Source of the DNA: Ensifer oleiphilus
GTDB taxonomy: Bacteria > Pseudomonadota > Alphaproteobacteria > Rhizobiales > Rhizobiaceae
Assembly (NCBI RefSeq): GCF_013371465.1
Contig: NZ_JABWDU010000016.1
Coordinates: 1 to 39,463 of the forward strand
Length of the DNA: 39,463 nt
Direction: 5' to 3'
Part shown: positions 34,064 through 39,463 of the stretch, piece after piece
Layout: each line of letters starts with the position of its first letter
How positions within the stretch are numbered: the first letter of the stretch is position 1
Notes under the pieces: model-generated
Seen by the model: the letters and a program-made list of their open reading frames with translations, nothing else
Told to the model about the DNA's origin: nothing
The model's database searches: none
Position numbers and translations under genes: made by a program

Positions 34064-35365
34064 ATGGATTTTCGTCGGGCAATGGCGGGGCTCTTTATGC
34101 TTATCTGCCTTGTCGGCTGTGCCTTAGAGCGTGCATCGCTCACAGCGCAGTCCGCTGCCACGTCACCGGCGTCGCGCGGCGCGCAGCCTGTCGGAAAGCA
34201 ACAAGGATCCGAGGCATCCGAACTCCTCTACATCACCGACCGCGCGCCGACGGTCGTTTCCGGCAACAGGCTGTCATACGGCGCCAAGCGGGCGATCTAC
34301 TTAAGCTTCGGATCGGTATCGATCGCCCCAAGGCGCTCTTCTTCTGCCGGCAAGAGAAAATTCCGGGTCGACGCTGTTTCCGAGACCGGCCGGTTTCCGG
34401 CAACACCCTACGGGATCGTGGCAACGGCGAACGGCCTGCACCGCACTCCGCAAGCAGTTGCGGCACATGAACAGGCTGTCGCGTCACTGCAGGCTGAAGT
34501 TGCCCGACGTCTCGCGGCAGCCGGACGCAAGGAAGTCATTGTCTTCGTTCACGGATACAACAACAGCTTCGACGACGCGGCACTCGCCACCGATGAGATC
34601 TGCCGTTCGCTGCAAAACCAGTTTGTCTGCATTGTCCTGACCTGGCCCGCCGGAGGCGTCGGCGGCTCGTTCTTCGGCTACAGCATCGACCGTGAATCGA
34701 GCGAGTTTGCGGTTGCGGACTTCAAGAAGGCCGTTCGCGTCATCGCCGCAACGAAGGGTGTCGAGAGGCTTCACCTCCTGGCGCATAGTCGCGGAACCGA
34801 TGTGCTGGCGAGCGTCGTCCAGCAGCTTGCCATCGAAGCCTATGTCAGCCGATCCTCGCTCTGGCAGCGCTACAAGATCGCGAATGCTGTGTTTTTCGCC
34901 CCCGATATCGATCTCGATGTGGCGTCGTCCAAGTTGTTCGCCTGGGTCTCCGACCCCGATCTTGCCTTTGGGAGCAAATCGACGCCAAACACATTGCCCG
35001 CTCAAGGCTCGATGCACCTTACGGTCTATTCGTCGCCAAGGGACGAGGCGTTGAAAGCCTCGACGCTGATCTCCGGCAGCGCCCTGCGGCTTGGTCAGCT
35101 CGCCGTCGGCAATCTTCCCCGCGACAGGAGCGAGGCGGCGTCCAGATGGGCAGGATCGCATATGGGAAGGCTGGTCGATTTCGTCGAATACCCCGGCGGC
35201 GACGGCTTTATCGGCCACAGCTACTTCCTGTCCGACGCCACCATCAGGGCGGACTTGGTCGCGCTCATTCGCGACAGAGCCAAATCTGGCGATCCCCGAC
35301 GCCAGCTCATCGAAATCAGACGCCCATTCTGGCGAACGTCGAATACCCCACAGGCGGTGCGATGA
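34064..35365 (+). CDS. DUF900-type alpha/beta hydrolase, probable lipoprotein
   Basis: A 433-aa protein. The N-terminus (MAGLFMLICLVGCALE) has a lipobox LVGC, implying acylation and membrane anchoring on the periplasmic side. The hydrolase core has the oxyanion segment VIVFVHGYNNSFDDAA, the nucleophile elbow LLAHSRGTDVL and a late His in GFIGHSYFLSD. These features define the DUF900 family of esterase-like proteins common in rhizobia, of unknown substrate. It starts directly after the stop of a 42-aa ORF and would share the motif site C promoter. It is the last intact gene before the decayed mobile region. Confidence 0.85.
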   Translation: MDFRRAMAGLFMLICLVGCALERASLTAQSAATSPASRGAQPVGKQQGSEASELLYITDRAPTVVSGNRLSYGAKRAIYLSFGSVSIAPRRSSSAGKRKFRVDAVSETGRFPATPYGIVATANGLHRTPQAVAAHEQAVASLQAEVARRLAAAGRKEVIVFVHGYNNSFDDAALATDEICRSLQNQFVCIVLTWPAGGVGGSFFGYSIDRESSEFAVADFKKAVRVIAATKGVERLHLLAHSRGTDVLASVVQQLAIEAYVSRSSLWQRYKIANAVFFAPDIDLDVASSKLFAWVSDPDLAFGSKSTPNTLPAQGSMHLTVYSSPRDEALKASTLISGSALRLGQLAVGNLPRDRSEAASRWAGSHMGRLVDFVEYPGGDGFIGHSYFLSDATIRADLVALIRDRAKSGDPRRQLIEIRRPFWRTSNTPQAVR

Positions 35366-35691
35366 TTGTCCCAAGGATTTGGAAGAGACAGTCCATTTGT
35401 GAGGCGATCGCATTATGTACCAAGTGGAAGCCAATCCCGTGTCGGTATTAACATCCGGCTGGAGGTTGACTTCGTGGCGCCGGGAGGCGATGAACCGCTA
35501 TGCTAAACGCCATCGTCCAGCTTCGTAGAGAGCCTTCGCGCTCTAAAAACGGTTCGCAGCCCGAACGCAGGTGACACCTGGTTTGCGTTCGGGGTCTCCA
35601 GGAACTCCTCCCGAACAACGCGCCACCTTCGCGGTTACCGCCGCACCAATGATCTGAAATCTTGACCAAACGTTCTCTGCCTCGCAGCAGC
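35366..35691. other. 326-bp spacer with a 10-bp perfect hairpin
   Basis: No convincing gene. CCCGAACGCA (35560-35569) and its exact complement (35584-35593) enclose a second small stem (AGGT/ACCT) and could end transcription of the DUF900 gene. The surrounding bases look like non-coding debris at the edge of the mobile region. Confidence 0.5.
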
Positions 35692-36135
35692 TCAGGCTCC
35701 TTCCCACGGGCGGCCTTGGTCCGCCTTTACCATCTTTGGCACCTTTTGAGAGAGTTCGTCGAGCGTCGCCATAACGCGGTTCACCTGCGAGAGCCTAGGT
35801 GTCAGCTCAGGAGCATACCTGACGACGCAATATTCTTTCACCGCGGTGAGCGCTACCAAGTGCGCCAAGGTGCGTTTGCGCAAAACCAGACCTGCGGCCG
35901 CTGCTATTCGCGCCCGCTCGCCAAGATCATGTTGAAAAACTCGGATCGTCTCACGACCGATGCTTTTGGAGAGAAGAAGAGCATCCAGATAGAGCTCGAT
36001 GGCATGAAGAGCCAGCAGCCGTTGGGGCAGTTGGTTGGGCTTGGCCGGAGCCTCACCTAGCTTGATGGCGGCGGCCCGGTATCGCGCTGCCAGGTGCAGA
36101 ACGTCTCGCACGCTTGCTGTTTTGCCGCGGTCCAT
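35692..36135 (-). CDS. HEPN-like helical protein, unknown function
   Basis: A 147-aa all-helical protein (MDRGKTASVRDVLHLAARYR...). LALHAIELYLDALLLSKSIG followed by HDLGERARIAAAAGL and a late VVRYAPEL segment resembles HEPN-domain proteins. The catalytic R-x4-6-H of HEPN ribonucleases is not obvious, so it may be inactive or only HEPN-shaped. No nucleotidyltransferase (MNT) partner lies next to it, as would be expected for an MNT-HEPN toxin pair. It sits downstream of a broken rhizobial hypothetical gene on the same strand, about 18 nt away, and probably was in an operon with it. Function not assigned. Confidence 0.55.
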   Translation of the reverse strand: MDRGKTASVRDVLHLAARYRAAAIKLGEAPAKPNQLPQRLLALHAIELYLDALLLSKSIGRETIRVFQHDLGERARIAAAAGLVLRKRTLAHLVALTAVKEYCVVRYAPELTPRLSQVNRVMATLDELSQKVPKMVKADQGRPWEGA

Positions 36136-36153
36136 GTTGGTCGATCTCCCGCG

Positions 36154-36526
36154 TCAAATTGAAACTTCGCGCTCGGTTCCGACCTCGTCATCCACTGATC
36201 GTGATCGTTTCTCATGGTTTTCGCGTCCTGCAATACGGATGAGGTCCTCCAACAGGATCCGCAGCTGTGCCAGGGGGCGTCTTCAAGCTTGAGGCCTTGA
36301 TCGTGCGTAACGATCAGGCAGTGGAGCTTTGCGTCGACTTCGATCACCGAGGAGACCGGTGCGATCAAAAGCACCCGCCCCAGGACCCCGGTCTGCTCTG
36401 CGAGCTCCTGTTCCAGGGCGGCGACTGCGCTGTAGCCAAGCCGCTGATCAGCGTCCTTCCACCGTTTCCGACGCTCGCGCAGTTCGGCGTTGTCAGAACC
36501 GCTATCCAGCCGCGCGCGATAGATCA
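36154..36526 (-). pseudogene. rhizobial hypothetical protein, truncated and frameshifted
   Basis: A frame reading ARLDSGSDNAELRERRKRW, then RLGYSAVAALEQELAEQ and VSSVIEVDAKLHCLI, belongs to a helical family common on rhizobial replicons that has PWPQ(L/I)R near its end. Here the frame breaks just after APW near 36269; adding one base restores WPQLRILLEDLIRIAGR and a natural stop at 36154. The N-terminus is cut by the IS element, and a possible first part of the same gene lies on the far side (37881-37943). Function is unknown, and the gene is dead twice over. Confidence 0.6.
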
Positions 36527-36527
36527 T

Positions 36528-37880
36528 GTCCCGAGGAGTGGTGTAGCTCCGGCGATCGCCGTGCTTTCCGGACGGAGCCGGGAATGGGTCAGCTTGCCGC
36601 AGCGGGCAGGCTGATGAGCGGATCATCGCTCATTGCGGCGATGGTCTCAAGGGTCAGGTATCTGGAGCGCTGGACAGCCCACTCGTCGTTCTGTTCGAGC
36701 AGCAATGCGCCGACGAGGCGGACGATGGCGTCATCGTTGGGGAAGATGCCGACGACCTCGGTGCGCCGCTTGATCTCGCCATTGAGGCGCTCGATGGGGT
36801 TGGTGCTGTGAAGCTTGGTCCAGTGCTGCCTGGGAAAGGCCATATAGGCGAGCACGTCTTCTTCAGCGGTGTCCATGAGTTGGGCGAGCTTCGGCACTTT
36901 CGGCCTGATCTGGTCGGCGACATTGCGCCACTGAGTGCTTGCGGTCTCCGGCGTATCCTGGGCGAAGGCCGTGGCGATGAAGGCGGAGACCACTCGTCGG
37001 CCGCTCTTTCCGGCATGGGCCAGCGCGTTTCTCATGAAGTGAACCCTGCACCTCTGCCAGGTGGCCGATAGAACCTTGGAGACGGCGGCCTTGATCCCTT
37101 CATGGGCATCGGAGACGACGAGCTTGACGCCTCTGAGACCCCGTTGCGTCAGTTTGCGCAGAAAATCCGTCCAGATCGGCTCGGCCTCGGACGTGCCAAT
37201 CTCCATGCCCAAGACCTCGCGCCGTCCGTCGGTGTTGACGCCGACGGCGATGATGACGGCAACCGAGACGATGCGGCCACCGCGACGAACCTTCAGATAG
37301 GTGGCGTCGATCCACAGATACGGCCAGTCGCCTTCAATGGGGCGGCTGAGGAACGCCTTCACCTTGTCGTCGATCTCCTCGCACAGCCTCGAGACCTGGC
37401 TCTTGGAGATGCCGCTCATGCCCATCGCCTTGACCAGATCGTCGACGGAGCGGGTCGAAACGCCCTGGATATAGGCTTCCTGAATTACGGCTCTTCAGAG
37501 CCTTCTCGGCCATGCGACGCGGCTCGAGAAAGCTTGGGAAATAGGTGCCGGTACGAAGCTTCGGGATGCGCAGTTCCACCGTCCCGGCCCGTGTTTCCCA
37601 GTCGCGCTCGCGGTAGCCGTTACGTTGGGCAAGCCGAAAGGCGTTCTTCTCGCCATAGGCCGCGCCCGTCTTCGCCCCGACCTCCAGCTCCATCAGCTTC
37701 TCGGCAGCAAAGCCGATCATCTCCCGCAGCAAATCCACTTCCGCGCTCTTCTCAACAAGAGAGCGCAGGTTCATCATCTCGTCGGTCATCGGTGATCTTT
37801 CCATCAGGTTGAGCTTGAACAACCCGACCCTACCGGAAAAACACTGATGGCCGCCTTCCTGCTACACCACCTCACGGGAC
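36528..37880 (-). mobile_element. IS256-family insertion sequence
   Basis: About 1353 bp bounded by imperfect inverted repeats: GTCCCG-N4-GTGGTGTAGC at 36528-36547 and its counterpart at 37880-37861 (17 of 20 positions agree), with further partial symmetry inwards (GGCG..., TTTTCCGG). Flanking octamers TAGATCAT (left) and ACGATCAT (right) share GATCAT, compatible with an aged 8-bp target duplication. The single transposase gene inside is frameshifted, so the copy is probably immobile unless helped by another. Confidence 0.75.
36589..37822 (-). pseudogene. IS256-family transposase, frameshifted
   Basis: The mutator-type transposase begins [20 protein letters not shown] and reads well to RRMAEKAL. 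It changes frame near 37491-37500 and continues as [19 protein letters not shown], then [50 protein letters not shown] and TNPIERLNGEIKRRT. The DDE residues (Asp in WIDATY, Asp in VSDAHEG, Glu in ERLNGE) are all present in the second frame. A small indel therefore separates the DNA-binding part from the catalytic domain. A true programmed frameshift is not typical of IS256, so decay or an assembly error is more likely. Confidence 0.85.
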
Positions 37881-37943
37881 ACGATCATGCAGGTAGTCTA
37901 ACTCGGTCGGGCTCATCCAGGCACTGTCTCGGGGGTCAAACAT
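37881..37943 (-). pseudogene. 5' stub of a hypothetical gene cut by the IS element
   Basis: A strong ribosome site (GGGGAGG, 5 nt before ATG 37943) starts MFDPRDSAWMSPTELDYLHD, which runs straight into the IS end. The start lies 20 nt after the DUF982 stop on the same strand. It may be the beginning of the gene whose remainder is at 36154-36526, although the two frames do not rejoin cleanly after removing the element. Confidence 0.5.
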
Positions 37944-37963
37944 CTGGGCCTCCCCGTCCTGGA

Positions 37964-38269
37964 TTATGCGGCAGTGCGACTGTGGTCGCCTCTGTGGCCG
38001 AGCGCGGTGGCGTACGCCACGCCACTCACTGGCAGACCCGCCTCCAGACACGCCGCGACGAAAGCTTCACGTGCGATCGCCACCGGCGTCCTTCGGTTAA
38101 GCGCGCGCCGACAGGTGTCGACGGCCCGCTCGTATCGCTGCCCACGGCGCCGCGGCCATTCGTTCTCCAGAAAATCCAGAGCGTCGAATACCGATGAAAA
38201 GGTGCGATTGGTGCCGTTCTGGAACGTTACCTGCAGCGGCACAGACCATGGCATCTCCGGAAGATACAT
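37964..38269 (-). CDS. DUF982 domain protein
   Basis: A 101-aa protein with the DUF982 pattern: VPLQVTFQNGTNRTFSSVFD, ALDFLENEWPRRRG, YERAVDTCRRALNRRTPVAI and AREAFVAACLEAGLP. This small family is largely restricted to Rhizobiales, often in many copies on plasmids, and its function is unknown. AGGAGG lies 5 nt before ATG at 38269. The following gene on the same strand was destroyed by the IS. Length is normal and the frame intact. Confidence 0.85.
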   Translation of the reverse strand: MYLPEMPWSVPLQVTFQNGTNRTFSSVFDALDFLENEWPRRRGQRYERAVDTCRRALNRRTPVAIAREAFVAACLEAGLPVSGVAYATALGHRGDHSRTAA

Positions 38270-38374
38270 GATTTCCTCCTTCCTATCTAACCGGATGAAA
38301 GAAGACGGAAAATCATCTGGGAATGCGTGGATTGCTTTTCAAGATCTGCGGCACCCGAGATTTGATCAGGGTGG

Positions 38375-38406
38375 TGGTGCTCCCGGCAGGACTCGAACCC
38401 GCAACC
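38375..38406 (-). other. tRNA 3'-end fragment, possible attachment site
   Basis: On the minus strand, a T arm (GCGGG-TTCGAGT-CCTGC, 38402-38386), acceptor strand CGGGAGC, discriminator A and CCA (38377-38375) are present. No D arm, anticodon arm or 5' acceptor strand (GCTCCCG) is found upstream, so this is not a working gene. The end resembles a tRNA-Arg of rhizobia from memory. tRNA 3' ends are the usual attachment sites of integrative elements, and an integrase stub exists near 0.9 kb. Confidence 0.6.
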
Positions 38407-38475
38407 AATCGGGCCGACCGCACTGCTCTCTTTCGGGCCGATTCAAGCTCTTGGTGACGTTGGTATCTTGTAATG

Positions 38476-38501
38476 TTCCGTAAAGTACGTATTTTACGGA
38501 A
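38476..38501 (+). promoter_or_regulatory. palindromic operator of the second TA module
   Basis: TTCCGTAAA (38476-38484) and TTTACGGAA (38493-38501) are a perfect 9-bp inverted repeat with an 8-nt spacer that ends 15 nt before the antitoxin start. A Phd/YefM-type antitoxin dimer would be expected to bind here and repress its own operon. Confidence 0.7.
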
Positions 38502-38516
38502 AAATGGAGGTGCATG

Positions 38517-38795
38517 ATGACATCCACCGTAACCGCCGCTGCGGTCTCCAAGAATTTTGGAGCCTATCAGGACGCGGCCGTGCGCGAGCCGTTGATTATC
38601 ACTAAGAACGGCCGACCGCGCACGGTTTTGATCGCCTATGAGGACTATCTTCGATTGAGGCGGCGCGAGCGCCAAGTCGAACTGACGAGCGCGTTGGATG
38701 CCGACGAGCTCGCCGCAGTCGAAAAATCCACGATGGATCCCGGACTTGACCATCTCAATGCCGAATTGACGAAGGACAAGAATGCTGCCGGCTGA
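38517..38795 (+). CDS. Phd/YefM-type antitoxin
   Basis: A 92-aa protein. The N-terminal DNA-binding half shows the Phd/YefM pattern: VTAAAVSKNFGAYQDAAV, then EPLIITKNGRPRTVLIAYED and YLRLRRRE. The C-terminal tail (ALDADELAAVEKSTMDPGLD) would wrap the toxin. Two ATG codons are adjacent; the second (38517) is better spaced (6 nt) from GGAGG. It overlaps the toxin gene by 14 nt. The palindrome upstream supports autoregulation. It lies outside the possible attachment site and may stabilise the replicon or island. Confidence 0.87.
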   Translation: MTSTVTAAAVSKNFGAYQDAAVREPLIITKNGRPRTVLIAYEDYLRLRRRERQVELTSALDADELAAVEKSTMDPGLDHLNAELTKDKNAAG

Positions 38796-39213
38796 GCCGA
38801 AGGTCGGCTGGGTCTTCCGCTATTCCTATCTCTGGCACTGGCAGCATTTGGAAGGACGAGAAGAGGGGGACAAGGATCGCCCGGCGCTCGTTCTTGCCAT
38901 CATTGCTACCTTGGAAGATGGAGCGCCGGTGGTGCGGGTGCTTCCGATCACGCATACGCCACCTTCCCACCCGGCCGATGCCGTCGAGATTCCGCCGGCG
39001 ACAAAGCGTCGATTGGGGTTAGATGACGAACGCTCCTGGATTGTTTTGACGGAAAGCAACCGCTTTGCCTGGCCAGGGCCGGACGTCCGACCGCTCGACA
39101 CGGAAAGCGGCTACCACGGCCCGTTGCCTCCGGCCCTGTTCGAAGAGGTGAAGCGTCGCTTTGTCGGGCTAGCGCGCAGCCAAAGACATCGGGCGACCCC
39201 GCGTAGTTCTTAA
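38782..39213 (+). CDS. PemK/MazF-like toxin
   Basis: A 143-aa protein with a MazF/PemK-like beta barrel: VGWVFRYSYLWHWQ, DRPALVLAIIATLEDGAPVV, VLPITHTPP and WIVLTESNRFAWPGPDVRPL. The family cleaves mRNA; activity here is inferred. It overlaps the antitoxin gene by 14 nt. The N-terminal loop with GREEGDKDRPAL corresponds to the usual G-x-E-x-x-x-x-RP-x-L region. Arg/Ser-rich residues close the protein. After the stop, the last 250 bases of the window hold an 8-bp hairpin (39257-39281) but no gene that I can support. Confidence 0.78.
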   Translation: MLPAEPKVGWVFRYSYLWHWQHLEGREEGDKDRPALVLAIIATLEDGAPVVRVLPITHTPPSHPADAVEIPPATKRRLGLDDERSWIVLTESNRFAWPGPDVRPLDTESGYHGPLPPALFEEVKRRFVGLARSQRHRATPRSS

Positions 39214-39463
39214 AAGCGATTTGTTCCGGCAATTTCTGCAAAATGGCGCATCGCATGCCGTCCCCGAAAAGACGGGACGGCAATCACGGGGTTCGCTAGC
39301 ATCTTGCGCCGAACTCCCGTGAAGCAACCGTCAAGCCGAAGGGCAGACCAACCCTGGCAAAGGCTCGTTGCGCGTATATTCACGGTCGGGAGATCCTAAC
39401 TGAAGTGCAACACGCCGGTTTTCAGGGTAGGGGTTCAGCCTCCCTCTTGCAAATGTGCCCGGA

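Noticed and set aside
36538-36551. GTGGTGTAGCTCC resembling part of the regulon motif
   Set aside because: It is part of the IS terminal inverted repeat, and the resemblance is limited to GTGTAGCTC.
38375-38445. Complete tRNA gene
   Set aside because: No 5' acceptor strand, D arm or anticodon arm can be folded upstream of the T arm.

Overview
The window looks like an accessory region of a Rhizobiaceae replicon (Sinorhizobium/Ensifer, Rhizobium or Agrobacterium type), probably a megaplasmid or genomic island. The grounds are the GC-rich alphaproteobacterial codon use, an OccR/NocR-like regulator beside an opine-type transport and oxidase operon, FixJ-type response regulators, a DUF982 protein, an IS256-family element, two toxin-antitoxin modules and a stray tRNA 3' end. 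No core housekeeping genes are seen. Genus is inference; no database was consulted.

Region 1 (1-1.6 kb) is a scar zone: a HigBA-like toxin-antitoxin pair, the C-terminal stub of a tyrosine recombinase and the C-terminal stub of a LysR regulator joined near 1.2 kb. Region 2 (1.6-9.1 kb) is a complete catabolic unit on the minus strand (two permeases, ATPase, binding protein, DAO-type FAD subunit, 2Fe-2S subunit, FAD/NAD subunit with a BFD domain, RidA), divergent from an OccR-like LysR gene. Its layout matches opine (octopine/nopaline) uptake and oxidation: the transporter imports an N-substituted or D-amino acid, the three-subunit oxidase oxidises it, and RidA would clear the reactive imine.

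Region 3 (9.3-19.5 kb) is a dense phosphorelay cluster: a membrane MASE1/6xPAS histidine kinase, a divergent soluble multi-PAS kinase, a REC-HTH-REC response regulator, a 38-aa small ORF overlapping the genes on both sides, and two more FixJ-type regulators. Region 4 (19.6-35.4 kb) is a set of small stress or detoxification operons: RidA-like protein, alpha/beta hydrolase, class III cyclase, two paralogous MBL-fold hydrolases, a CadC-like/TPR regulator, two paralogous NmrA-type NAD(P)-binding proteins, an EmrAB-like efflux pair, an MscS channel with a cyclic-nucleotide domain, a periplasmic cupin and a DUF900 lipoprotein.

The main discovery is a 16-bp element, consensus AAAC(C/G)NA(C/G)GTATAGCT, found by eye at seven intergenic places between 18.7 and 33.9 kb, each followed by a CTA-type -10-like hexamer at nearly constant distance. 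It precedes MBL-1/cyclase, MBL-2/cNMP-MscS channel, cupin/NmrA-2, the DUF900 operon, the alpha/beta hydrolase, a 62-aa small gene, and one stretch with no ORF (possible small RNA). I infer a regulon driven by one or more of the adjacent FixJ-type regulators. Within it, one MBL paralogue is paired with a cyclic-nucleotide maker and the other with a cyclic-nucleotide reader.

Region 5 (35.4-39.5 kb) is mobile and decayed: a HEPN-like protein, a frameshifted rhizobial hypothetical gene, a frameshifted IS256-family element inserted in or next to it, a DUF982 gene, a tRNA 3'-end fragment that may be an attachment site, and a Phd/PemK-type toxin-antitoxin module behind a palindromic operator.
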